Positions 25,216-34,969 of a stretch of 64,000 nucleotides of DNA are shown here, in pieces (within the stretch, counting starts at the first letter, position 1; every line of letters starts with the position of its first letter). Under the pieces are notes generated by a model. It was not told the DNA's origin and made no database searches. It was given only the letters and a program-made list of their open reading frames with translations. The stretch is from Anaeromyxobacter dehalogenans 2CP-C. Its GTDB lineage: Bacteria; Myxococcota; Myxococcia; Myxococcales; Anaeromyxobacteraceae. The translations under genes were made by a program, and so were the position numbers. The stretch covers positions 3,756,001 to 3,820,000 of the forward strand of contig NC_007760.1 of NCBI RefSeq assembly GCF_000013385.1, in the 5' to 3' direction.

Positions 25216-26749
25216 CCCCGCCGCCGGGGTGCGTGGCGGCGCCGCACAGGTACAGGCCGGGCACCGGCGTGCGGTAGCCGCCGCCGCCGGGGAACGGCCG
25301 GAGGAACAGCAGCTGCGCCGGCGTCATCGCGCCCTGGAAGATGTTCCCGCCGGTGAGCCCGAAGCGCCGCTCGAGATCCAGCGGCGAGAGCACCTCGCGG
25401 TGCAGCACCGAGGCGGCGAAGCCGGGCGCGTAGCGGTCGAGCAGCGCCACGCAGCGATCCGCGAACGGCTCCTTGAGCTCGTCCCAGGAGCCCTCGGCGA
25501 GCCGGTACGGCGCGTACTGCACGAACATCGACATGAGGTGACGCCCGGGCGGCGCGACGCCGGGATCCACCGCCGACGGGATCGTGCACTCCAGCACCGG
25601 CTCCGCCGAGGGCCGGCCCGCGGCGGCGTCGGCGAACGCGCGCTCGATGTGGTCGAGCGTCGGCGAGACGTGGATCGTGCCGCGGTGGTGCGGGCCGGGC
25701 GCCGCGCCCGCGTGCGGCGCCGCCGGGAAGCGCGGGAGCTCGGAGAGGGCCAGGTTGATCTTGAGCGAGGCGCTCGCGTAGTCGATCGCGCCGACGGCCT
25801 CGGCCACCTCCGGCGCGAGGTGCTCCGCGCCGACCATCCCGAGCAGCGTCCGCCGGGCGTCCACCGACGACGCGACGCGCCGCGCCGGGATCTCCGTCCC
25901 GTCCGCCAGCACCACGCCGTCGGCCCGGCCGCCGCGCACCCGCACCCGCGCCACCCGGGCGCCGGTGCGGAGCTCCGCCCCCGCCGCGCGCGCCGCGCCG
26001 GCCAGCGCCGCGGCGAGCGCGCCCATCCCGCCGCGCACGTACCCCCAGACGCCGCGCGCGCCGTTCACCTCGCCCATCACGTGGTGGAACAGCACGTAGG
26101 CGGTGCCCGGCGTGGAGGGTGACGCCATCGCGCCGATGATCGCGTCGGTGGCGAGCGTGGCGCGGAGCGGCTCCGACTCGAACCACCGCTCGAGGATGGG
26201 GCGGGCGGCGCCGAGCAGGAGCTCGAGCGCGCGCGGGCCGTCCTCGCCGAGGCGCAGCAGCCGCCAGCCGGTGCGCGCGAGCCGCCACAGGTCGCCGGGC
26301 CGACCGGAGAACGGATCCGGCGGCGGCTCGAGCAGCGTCGGCTCGATCGCGCGGGCGAGCCGGTCGAGCAGCGCCTCGTAGCGCGGGAAGCGCTCGGCGT
26401 CGCGCCGGGAGAACTTCGCGATCTCGCGCTGGTTCAGGGCCGGGTCCGGGCCGAGCAGCAGCGAGCGGCCGTCGGGGAGCGGCGTGAAGGAGGAGGGGTC
26501 GCGCGGCAGCACCGCGTAGCCGTGCCGGGCGAGGTCGAGCTCGCGGACGATCTCGGGCCGGAACAGGCTCACCACGTACGCCGCGGTGGAGACGCGGAAG
26601 CCGGGCCAGGGCTCGTCGCCCCCGCTCGCGCCGCCGAGGCGATCGAGCGCCTCCAGCACCAGCGTCCGCTGGCCGGCGCGCGCCGCGTAGGCGGCGGCCA
26701 CCAGCCCGTTGTGCCCGCCGCCCACGACCACCAGGTCGAACGGCTCCAT
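25151..26749 (-). CDS. FAD-dependent oxidoreductase, PYROXD2/phytoene-desaturase-like
   Basis: A 532-residue flavoprotein of the amine-oxidase/carotenoid-desaturase superfamily. The N-terminal dinucleotide motif is [20 protein letters not shown] with [14 protein letters not shown]. The C-terminal FAD motif is [28 protein letters not shown], which is the PYROXD2-like form. The middle carries [17 protein letters not shown]. True carotenoid desaturases share this fold, but no crtB/crtE genes adjoin, so the substrate is open. Cytoplasmic, no signal peptide. It ends inside the convergent Sel1-repeat gene. Confidence 0.88.
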   Translation of the reverse strand: [532 protein letters not shown]

Positions 26750-26857
26750 CCTGCGGTGGTAGGCGTCCGCGCCGCCGGGCGCAAGCGCGCCGGGCGCCGC
26801 GCCCCGGCGGAGCGGGACGGCGGCGCCCGGGCCGCGGCGCGCCCGGCCGGCTCCCTC

Positions 26858-26922
26858 GACAGGCTAGGGGGGCGCGGCGCCTCGGAGAACCGCTCGCGGT
26901 GAGCCTGTCGAACCGCGAGCGG
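26858..26922. repeat. REP-like double hairpin
   Basis: Two nested inverted repeats: CGACAGGCT (26858-26866) pairs with AGCCTGTCG (26902-26910), and an 11-bp stem CCGCTCGCGGT (26890-26900) pairs with ACCGCGAGCGG (26912-26922). The TCGACAGGCT core is related to the TCGACGG...CTCAGGG hairpins at 4103-4189, suggesting the same REP-like family. It lies between the oxidoreductase and a small exported protein gene. Confidence 0.6.
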
Positions 26923-26929
26923 ATGGCTG

Positions 26930-27133
26930 TCAGTTGGCGACCTTGGCCGGCTTCTCGGACTGCGCCTGCGCGGTCTTCGGCTGCGCCTTCTTCTCGGCCT
27001 TGGCGACCGCGGTGGTCTTCGCCTTCGCCTCGGTGGCGGTGGCCGTGGTGGTCTTCTTCTCGCCGCACGGGAACGCCGGGGACGCGAGGCCGACGAGCGC
27101 GAGCGCCGTGGCGGCGCGGAACAGCAGCTTCAT
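26930..27133 (-). CDS. Small exported Ala/Lys/Thr-rich protein
   Basis: A 67-residue protein with a clear signal peptide (MKLLFRAATALALVGLASPAFP) and a short mature part, CGEKKTTTATATEAKAKTT..., made almost only of Lys, Ala, Thr, Glu and Gln. The single Cys directly after the hydrophobic region is not in a classical lipobox (AFPC), so lipidation is uncertain. The low-complexity cationic tail suggests a disordered periplasmic peptide. The ATG at 27133 follows GGAAGGAG at good distance, which supports that it is a real gene despite its size. No family recognised. Confidence 0.6.
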   Translation of the reverse strand: MKLLFRAATALALVGLASPAFPCGEKKTTTATATEAKAKTTAVAKAEKKAQPKTAQAQSEKPAKVAN

Positions 27134-27437
27134 GGGAGGCTCCTTCCGCTCCTCGCCGCCCCGGGGATCGGGGCGGCCCGTGGCCCATGTCCGCCGCGCC
27201 TCGCCGTCGCAACCGCGGCCGCCGTGAACAACCGCTTGCGCCCCCACGGCGCGCCGCGCCAGGGGCCGGGCGCGCGCCGGCCGGGCGAGGTGCTCCGCGC
27301 GCCCACCTTTCGCTGCCAGCGCGCACCGCGGCGCCGAATTCGCAGGTGGCCCGTGCCGGAGCGCGGGGGTCTACTGCGCGACCGCGCGTGTCCCGCGTCC
27401 CGGCGACACGCCCTCCCCTCACGAAGGAGCATCCTCG
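27134..27437. other. 304-base intergenic region
   Basis: Upstream regions of two divergent genes (the small exported protein and the large lipoprotein). Apart from the two ribosome-binding sites at its edges I see no clear promoter, RNA or repeat. Confidence 0.5.
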
Positions 27438-28871
27438 ATGAAGCGCCTCCTCCTCCTCGCCGCGATCGCCACGGCCACCGGCTGCGGCGGCGGCTCCGAC
27501 AAGAAGGACCCGAACTGCAACCAGGCGGATCCCGCGGCCTGCGGCGACGGGCTCGTCTGCGAGGTGGTCCAGGGCGTCGGCACGCGCTGTGCCGCGCCGG
27601 TGGTGATCACCGGGGTGGTGTACGACCTGTCGCTCGGCCTGGACGCCGGGCCGATCGAGGGCGCGCGCGTGGTCCCGCTCGACGTGAACGGCGCGCCGGT
27701 CGGCTCCGCCGCCACCACCGACGCGGCCGGCGCCTACTCGGTGCAGGTGCCCGCCGAGCGCGACGCGAACCTCGCGCCGGTCTCCGGGCACGTGACGCTG
27801 CGCACCGACGCCGACGGGTTCGCCACGTTCCCGTCCGGCATCCGCTCGGCGGTGCCGGTCGATCTCTCCGCGGCGACGGAGGTGAACGCGGGCACCACGC
27901 AGTGGGTGGTGGCGTCCTCGCTCACCGACGTCGGCCTCGACCCGACCACGGGCGCGGGCACCGGGCGCATCCACGGAAACGCCGCGCAGGCCAACGCCGG
28001 CGCGCTGGTCGTGGCGGAGCGCGCCGACGGCACGGTCCGCACCGGCGTCGCGGACGCCACCGGCGACTACGTCATCTTCAACGTCCCGGCGGGCGACTGG
28101 ATGGTGCAGGGGTACGCGCAGGGCGTGAACTACCAGCCGGCGCCGGTGGCCGGCCTGGCCGACCTCGAGGACCGGCTGGTGAACCTGGTGGTGAAGAACC
28201 GCGCCGCCGCCACCGTGACCGGCAACATCCAGCCGACCGGCCAGAACCAGCCGGCCGCGCTCGACACCACCGTGGTGCTGGTGGTCCGCGCCACCTACGA
28301 CGTCGAGCTCGATCGCGGCGAGTCGCCCCCGGGCCTGGTCGCGCGGCTCACGAACGCCACCGGCACCACGTTCCACGTCGCCGGCGTGCCGGACGGCGAG
28401 TACACCGTGCTCGCGGCGTTCGGGACCGACGGCTACATCCGCGACGTCTCCGGCATCGGCGGCACCGCGCCGGTCGAGGTGCTGGTGGAGAACGGCGTGA
28501 TGACGAGCGCGCCGGGCGCCTTCAAGATCACCGGCGCGGTGAGCTTCGCCGACCCCGGGATCTCCCCGTCCTCCGGGACCGTGGGGGAGACGCTCGTCAC
28601 CGACTCCGCCACCCCGGCGTTCGCCTGGAACGCGTACCCGTCGGCGACCGGCGGCTTCGACCTGGTGGTGTTCGACTCGCTCGGCACGCCGGTGTGGGCG
28701 CCGGCGCGGTTCGCCGCGGCGACGCTCTCCGTGCCGTACGCCGGCGCCGCGCTCGAGGCCGGCCGCACCTACCAGGTGCGGGTCACCGCCTTCGACGTGA
28801 ACGGCAACGCGGTGTCGCGCACCGAGGACCTCCTCGGCGTGTTCACCTACGTCCCGCCTGCGGCCCCGTAG
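27438..28871 (+). CDS. Large lipoprotein with carboxypeptidase-regulatory-like domains
   Basis: A 477-residue lipoprotein. The signal MKRLLLLAAIATATGC has its lipobox Cys at residue 16, followed by GGGSDKKD and a small disulfide-like Cys cluster (C29, C35, C41, C51). The body holds tandem beta-sandwich modules of the carboxypeptidase-regulatory type (GVVYDLSLGLDAGPIEGARVVPLD, ATTDAAGAYSVQVPA; later ADATGDYVIFNVPAGDWMVQGYAQG). A fibronectin-type tail follows (AGRTYQVRVTAFDVNGNAVS). Such proteins are surface or periplasmic adhesive/structural lipoproteins of myxobacteria; a specific role cannot be read. The ATG follows GAAGGAG. Confidence 0.85.
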   Translation: MKRLLLLAAIATATGCGGGSDKKDPNCNQADPAACGDGLVCEVVQGVGTRCAAPVVITGVVYDLSLGLDAGPIEGARVVPLDVNGAPVGSAATTDAAGAYSVQVPAERDANLAPVSGHVTLRTDADGFATFPSGIRSAVPVDLSAATEVNAGTTQWVVASSLTDVGLDPTTGAGTGRIHGNAAQANAGALVVAERADGTVRTGVADATGDYVIFNVPAGDWMVQGYAQGVNYQPAPVAGLADLEDRLVNLVVKNRAAATVTGNIQPTGQNQPAALDTTVVLVVRATYDVELDRGESPPGLVARLTNATGTTFHVAGVPDGEYTVLAAFGTDGYIRDVSGIGGTAPVEVLVENGVMTSAPGAFKITGAVSFADPGISPSSGTVGETLVTDSATPAFAWNAYPSATGGFDLVVFDSLGTPVWAPARFAAATLSVPYAGAALEAGRTYQVRVTAFDVNGNAVSRTEDLLGVFTYVPPAAP

Positions 28872-29006
28872 CCCGGCGGCCGCCGCGCGCGCGGCACCGG
28901 GCCTCCCGGTCCCGGTGCCGCCGCGCGCGTCCCACCCCCTCCCACCCGGCGGCTGTGGCATCCTCCCGTTCGCGCGCGGTGCGTCCGCTGCGCCAGGAGG
29001 GGAACC

Positions 29007-29588
29007 ATGTCCGTGGTGCTCGTGCTGCTCGGGCTCGTGGTGCTGGCGGCGATCGCGGCCGTCGGCATCTACAACGGGCTCGTCACGCGGCGGAACGCGT
29101 ACAAGAACGCGTTCAGCCAGATCGACGTCCAGCTCAAGCGGCGGTACGACCTCATCCCGAACCTGGTCGAGACGGCCAAGGGCTACCTGAAGCACGAGCG
29201 CGAGACGCTCGAGGCGGTGGTCGCGGCCCGCAACGGCGCCGCCGCCGCCGCGCGCGCGGCCGCCGCGAACCCGGGCGACCCCGCGGCCATGGCCGCGCTG
29301 TCCGGCGCCGAGGGCGCGCTCGCCGGCGTGCTGACTCGCTTCCTGGCGGTGGCCGAGGCCTACCCGGACCTGAAGGCGAACCAGAACATGCTGGCGCTGC
29401 AGGAGGAGCTGACCTCCACCGAGAACCGGATCGCGTTCGCGCGCCAGGCCTACAACGACGCGGTGATGGCCTACAACAACGCCCGCGAGACGTTCCCCGG
29501 CGTGCTGCTCGCAGGCGGCTTCCCGCCCGCGACCGCGTTCGAGGTGCAGGTCGCCGCCGAGCGCGAGCCGGTGCGGGTGCAGTTCTAG
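29007..29588 (+). CDS. lemA: LemA family protein
   Basis: A 193-residue LemA protein: an N-terminal membrane anchor (VLVLLGLVVLAAIAAVGIYNGLV) followed by the conserved helical bundle with FSQIDVQLKRRYDLIPNLVET and the C-terminal ARQAYNDAVMAYNN and FPGVLLA segments. LemA proteins are inner-membrane helical proteins commonly encoded next to M48 peptidases (HtpX-like), as here: the M48 gene starts 3 bases after the stop. The strong AGGAGGGG site precedes the ATG. The molecular role is not established; linkage suggests it works with the peptidase in membrane protein quality control. Confidence 0.95.
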   Translation: MSVVLVLLGLVVLAAIAAVGIYNGLVTRRNAYKNAFSQIDVQLKRRYDLIPNLVETAKGYLKHERETLEAVVAARNGAAAAARAAAANPGDPAAMAALSGAEGALAGVLTRFLAVAEAYPDLKANQNMLALQEELTSTENRIAFARQAYNDAVMAYNNARETFPGVLLAGGFPPATAFEVQVAAEREPVRVQF

Positions 29589-29591
29589 CCG

Positions 29592-31583
29592 ATGGCCGCC
29601 CAGGCGCCGCCCGCCGGGCGGGCCACGCTGGACTTCTTCGCCGCCCAGCGGAACGCCCGCCGGCGCACCACCGTCCTCGTGATCGCGTTCGCGGTGGCGC
29701 TCGCCGCCGTGATCGCGGTGGTCTACCTCGCGCTGGCCGTGGCGCTCGGGCTGGGCGCCGGCGCGGGCCCCGGGGGGTGGGCGGTGGACGCGTCCGGCGC
29801 GGCGTACGGCCCGCCGCTCCTCCAGCCCGGCCTGCTCGCGCTCACCGCGCTCGGCGTCGGCGCGATCACCGGGGTGGGCGGCGCCTGGCACGCGGTGCGG
29901 CTCTCCTCGGGCGGCGGCGCCGCGGTGGCGGAGCTGCTGGGCGGCACGCCGGTGGACCGCGCCACGCAGGACGCCGCCGAGCGGCGCCTGGTCAACGTGA
30001 CCGAGGAGATGGCGCTCGCGGCCGGCATGCCGGTGCCGCGGCTCTACGTGCTCCGCGGCGAGCCGGGCATCAACGCGTTCGCGGCCGGCTACACGCCGGG
30101 TCACAGCGTGGTGGCGGTGACGCGGGGCGCGCTGGAGCGGCTCACCCGCGACGAGCTGCAGGGCGTCGTGGCCCACGAGCTGTCGCACGTGCTGAACGCC
30201 GACACGCGCATCGACCTCCGCCTGATGGCCGCGGTGGGCGGGCTCGGGTTCCTGACGCTGCTCGGGCGGCTGCTCCTCGACGCCGGCTCCGGTCCCCGGC
30301 GCTCCCGCGACCGCAACCGCGGCGCCATCGCGCTGGTCGGCCTGGGGCTGCTCCTCGCCGGCGCCATGGGCAGCCTGTGCGGGCGGCTGGTCCGCTTCGC
30401 GGTGGCCCGGCAGCGCGAGTGGCTGGCGGACGCGTCGGCGGTGCAGTTCACGCGCAACCCGGACGGCCTGGCCGGCGCGCTCCGCAAGATCGCGGCGGAG
30501 GGCTCGGCGGTGTCCGGGCCGCACGTGGCCGAGGCCGCGCACCTGTTCTTCGCGCGCGCCTCGGGCGGCCTCCTCGCCGGCCTTTTCTCGACCCACCCGC
30601 CCATCGAGGAGCGCATCCGCCGGATCGCGCCGCACCTCGCCGGCGCGCCGCTTCCCCGCGCGACCGCGGCCGGCGCCGGCGCGCCGCCCCGCCCGGCGCC
30701 GGACCGTCCCGGGGTGGCGGGGCTCGCCGGCGGTGCGGCGGAGCCCGCGACCGCGCTGCCGGCCTCCGCGCTCCGCGCCGAGCACCTCCCCCGCGCCGCC
30801 GGGCTGCTCTCGCGCCTGCCGCCGGCGCTCGCGGCGGCGGCGCGAGAGCCGTTCGGCGCCCGCGCCATCGCCTGCGCGCTGCTCGTGGACGCCGCGGCCC
30901 CGGCGCGGGCGGCGCAGCTCGCGTACTTCGAGCGGAACGACCGCCCGCTCCGCGCCGAGCTGGAGCGGCTCCTCCCGGCGCTGGCCGGGCTCGATCGCGC
31001 CACCCGGAACGCGCTCCTCGCGCTGGCCCTCCCGGCGCTCGACGCGCTCTCGCCGGCGCAGGGCACCGCGCTCGCCGCCGACCTGCGCGCCCTCGCGGCC
31101 GCGGACCGGGCCGTGTCGCCCTACGAGCTGGCGGTGCTCCGCACCGTGCTCCGGCGGCTCTCCCGCGGCGCCGGCGCGCCGCCCCGGGCGCTCCTGCGCA
31201 CGGTGGACGAGGCCGGGCCGGAGTGCCTGGAGGTGCTCTCCTGCCTGGCCTGGACCGGCGGGCGCGACGCGGCCGCGGCGCAGGCCGCGCTCGACGCCGG
31301 CGCCCGGGCGCTGGGCGCGCGCGCGCCGTGGCGGCTCCTCCCGCGCGAGCAGCTCGGGCTCGGGCGGCTCGAGACCGCGCTCGACCGGCTCGACGCGGCG
31401 TCACCTACCGTGAAGGCCGCGGCGCTGGAGGCGTGCTCGGCCGTGGCCCGGGCCGACGGGCGCGTCGGCGCGGACGAGGCCGAGCTGGTGCGGGCGGTCG
31501 CTGCCTCGCTCGGCCTACCCTTTCCGCCAGGGCTGGAACGCGCGGGCGCTCCCGGGGCCGGGGCGGCGGCGCCCCTCAGTTGA
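29592..31583 (+). CDS. M48 family membrane metallopeptidase with C-terminal extension
   Basis: A 663-residue membrane zinc peptidase. Two N-terminal membrane helices (~22-48 and ~72-92) lead to the catalytic domain with HELSH near residue 194 (VVAHELSHVLNAD) and the third ligand Glu in QREWLADASAVQF. Two more hydrophobic segments lie between them. From ~360 onward there is a ~300-residue Ala/Leu-rich helical extension ending in CSAVARADGRVGADEAELVRAVAASLGLPFPP, a TerB-like EF-hand-like motif. Typical HtpX is ~290 residues, so the C-terminal half is an added module. It follows lemA by 3 bases. Its stop overlaps the convergent DUF2203 gene by 8 bases. Confidence 0.93.
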   Translation: MAAQAPPAGRATLDFFAAQRNARRRTTVLVIAFAVALAAVIAVVYLALAVALGLGAGAGPGGWAVDASGAAYGPPLLQPGLLALTALGVGAITGVGGAWHAVRLSSGGGAAVAELLGGTPVDRATQDAAERRLVNVTEEMALAAGMPVPRLYVLRGEPGINAFAAGYTPGHSVVAVTRGALERLTRDELQGVVAHELSHVLNADTRIDLRLMAAVGGLGFLTLLGRLLLDAGSGPRRSRDRNRGAIALVGLGLLLAGAMGSLCGRLVRFAVARQREWLADASAVQFTRNPDGLAGALRKIAAEGSAVSGPHVAEAAHLFFARASGGLLAGLFSTHPPIEERIRRIAPHLAGAPLPRATAAGAGAPPRPAPDRPGVAGLAGGAAEPATALPASALRAEHLPRAAGLLSRLPPALAAAAREPFGARAIACALLVDAAAPARAAQLAYFERNDRPLRAELERLLPALAGLDRATRNALLALALPALDALSPAQGTALAADLRALAAADRAVSPYELAVLRTVLRRLSRGAGAPPRALLRTVDEAGPECLEVLSCLAWTGGRDAAAAQAALDAGARALGARAPWRLLPREQLGLGRLETALDRLDAASPTVKAAALEACSAVARADGRVGADEAELVRAVAASLGLPFPPGLERAGAPGAGAAAPLS

Positions 31584-32037
31584 GGAAGGCCGGCGGCCGG
31601 ACCGTCACGCCCTCGATCGGCTGCCGGGCGGCGAAGCCCGCGTCCACGGGATGCCAGTGCGAGACCGCCGGCTCCCCGTACTGCCAGCACAGGAACACCG
31701 GCTCGCCGTCCTGGAGCGAGTAGAAGTCCACCAGGCCGGCCTCGAGGTCCTTCACCAGGCACCCGAGGCCGTTGATGCGCTCGACCGCCGCGCCGAGCTG
31801 GTCCGCGAGCGCGCGCAGCCGCCGCGCGCCGTCCTGGTGCCCGGCCGGGCCCGGCTCGCCCCGCTGAAGGATGGCCATCGCGACCTCGGCGCCGCCCAGC
31901 GCCTCCACGCACGCGACCATGTCGGCGCGCACCTGGGCGACCCGCCCGAACTCGATCTCGAGGTCGGACACGAGATCGTTCGCCTCCTCGACGGTGAAGT
32001 ACCGGGGGCCCTCGTCCATGGGCGGAAACCTCGTCAT
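31576..32037 (-). CDS. DUF2203 family protein
   Basis: A small (153-residue) cytoplasmic protein of the DUF2203 family, function unknown. The N-terminal helix pair starts FTVEEANDLVSDLEIEF. The C-terminal signature is GLVDFYSLQDGEPVFLCWQYGEPAVSHWHPVDAGFAARQPI, which is diagnostic. I take the ATG at 32037 because a TATAAC ends six bases before it, which would give a leaderless mRNA; the in-frame ATG at 32019 is an alternative with a weak GAGG. It diverges from ffh across a symmetrical TTATAA. Confidence 0.88.
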   Translation of the reverse strand: MTRFPPMDEGPRYFTVEEANDLVSDLEIEFGRVAQVRADMVACVEALGGAEVAMAILQRGEPGPAGHQDGARRLRALADQLGAAVERINGLGCLVKDLEAGLVDFYSLQDGEPVFLCWQYGEPAVSHWHPVDAGFAARQPIEGVTVRPPAFLN

Positions 32038-32043
32038 CTCCGT

Positions 32044-32051
32044 GTTATAAG
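32044..32051. promoter_or_regulatory. Shared symmetrical -10 element (GTTATAAG)
   Basis: GTTATAAG contains the palindrome TTATAA, which reads TATAAG towards ffh and TATAAC towards the DUF2203 gene. Predicted start points fall 6-8 bases away on each side, at or near the start codons. No good -35 is visible for either direction. This looks like a bidirectional promoter of the symmetrical-10 type. Confidence 0.55.
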
Positions 32052-32092
32052 CGCGGCGCGTGGCCCGACCAGGGCCGAAAGGATCACGCCGA

Positions 32093-33745
<1,653 letters not shown>

Positions 33746-33862
33746 GCCGCCGATCATGGTCCCGACTGCGAGCGGAGCGAGCCGCCGGGGCGCCGCCGCG
33801 CTCGGGGCGAAGCCACCGGCGGCGGCGCACGGGCCCCGGCGAGCGGGGCGGGGCGCAGCCCC

Positions 33863-34768
33863 GTGACGACCGACGTCGGCGGCCAGCGCGCGCTCTCGAC
33901 GTACCGCGCGGCGCCGTTCCGGCCGCCCGCCTGCGCCGGCGCGGTCTACCCCGACGCCCCCGGCGCGCTCCGCCGCGCGCTCGACCGCTGGCTGGCGCTC
34001 CCCGCGGGCGCCCCGGCGGCGCCGCCCGCCCCGCGCGGCGTCGTGGTCGCGCCGCACATCGACTACGCGCGCGGCGCCGCGGGCTACGCGCACGCGTACC
34101 GGGCGCTCGAGGCGAGCCGCGCCGACCTGTTCGTGATCTTCGGCACCGCCCACGCCACCCCGCCGCGCCCGTTCACGCTCACGCGCCTCGACTACGGCAC
34201 GCCGCTCGGGCCGGTCCGCACCGACCGCGCGCTGGTGGACGCGCTCTGCGGGGCGCTCGGCGAGGACGCGCTGCTCGGGGACGAGCTCTGCCACCGCGAC
34301 GAGCACTCGATCGAGCTGCAGGCGGTGGTCCTGGCGCACCGGCTGCGCCGGCCCTTCACCGTGCTCCCGGTGCTCTGCTCCGCCATCGGCCACCTCGCCG
34401 ACCCGGCCGCCGCGACCGCGCCGTTCCTCGACGCGCTCGCGCGCGCGGTGGCGGGGCGCAGCGTGTGCTGGGTGGCCGGCGCCGACCTCGCCCACGTCGG
34501 ACCGCGGTACGGCGACGCCCGGCCGCCCGCGCCGGCCGAGCTGGCGGCGCTCGCCGCGGCCGACCGGCGGACGCTCCGCTACGTGGAGGCCGGGGACCCG
34601 GCGGGCTTCCACCGCGACGCCGTCCGCGACGGCGCGCGCCGGCGGCTCTGCGGGATCGCGCCGATCTACGCGGCGCTCCGCTCGGCCGGCGCGGGCGCGC
34701 GGCTGCTCCACTACCAGCAGTGGACCGACGGGGTGGACTCGGTGTCCTTCGCCGCGGCCGCGGGCTGA
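33863..34768 (+). CDS. MEMO1-like protein (AmmeMemoRadiSam protein B family)
   Basis: A 301-residue protein of the MEMO1 family, related to extradiol dioxygenases. Family features are AGAVYPDAPGALRRAL at the N-terminus, VVVAPHIDYARGAAGYAHAY, VIFGTAHATPPRPFTLT, the DELCHRDEHSIELQAVVL block and VAGADLAHVGPRYG. Metal-site histidines (PHID, GTAH, EHSIE, ADLAH) are present. In bacteria it is usually found beside AMMECR1 and a radical-SAM gene (AmmeMemoRadiSam); neither is here, so it is an orphan copy. The start is a GTG without a strong ribosome site. Exact biochemical role is unknown. Confidence 0.9.
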   Translation: MTTDVGGQRALSTYRAAPFRPPACAGAVYPDAPGALRRALDRWLALPAGAPAAPPAPRGVVVAPHIDYARGAAGYAHAYRALEASRADLFVIFGTAHATPPRPFTLTRLDYGTPLGPVRTDRALVDALCGALGEDALLGDELCHRDEHSIELQAVVLAHRLRRPFTVLPVLCSAIGHLADPAAATAPFLDALARAVAGRSVCWVAGADLAHVGPRYGDARPPAPAELAALAAADRRTLRYVEAGDPAGFHRDAVRDGARRRLCGIAPIYAALRSAGAGARLLHYQQWTDGVDSVSFAAAAG

Positions 34769-34771
34769 GCC

Positions 34772-34969
34772 CTAGATCTCGCCGCCCCCGTGCGCGTCCT
34801 CCTCGCCCGCCGCCTCGCCGTACTCGATGGCGCAGCGGGGGCAGAAGGCGTTCGGCGCGGACGCGCCGGGCACGGCGATGGTGTCCCCCTCGACGCCGCA
34901 CACCTGGCACACGCCGGCGATCACGACCTCGCCGCGGTCCTGCGGGCTGTTCTTGGTCGGCTCCCTCAT
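34772..34969 (-). CDS. Small zinc-ribbon protein coupled to the RelA/SpoT-like gene
   Basis: A 65-residue protein with two Cys pairs, C21-X2-C24 and C43-X2-C46, forming a probable zinc ribbon, then an acidic Glu/Gly/His tail (EEDAHGGGEI). No family recognised. Its ATG overlaps the stop of the upstream gene (ATGA, 34966-34969) and AGGTGG precedes it, so translation is coupled to the RelA/SpoT-like protein. That linkage suggests the two act together, e.g. as a regulator or RNA-binding partner; this is inference. It converges with the MEMO1-like gene, 3 bases apart. Confidence 0.7.
   Translation of the reverse strand: MREPTKNSPQDRGEVVIAGVCQVCGVEGDTIAVPGASAPNAFCPRCAIEYGEAAGEEDAHGGGEI

Noticed and set aside
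24993-30785. A 1,930-codon minus-strand frame spanning six genes
   Set aside because: It crosses genes on both strands and intergenic regions, with no recognisable domain; a composition artefact.
33760-33862. Short GGGGCGCAGCCCC hairpin before the MEMO1-like gene as a terminator of ffh
   Set aside because: The stem is only four bases and there is no T-run; too weak to call.
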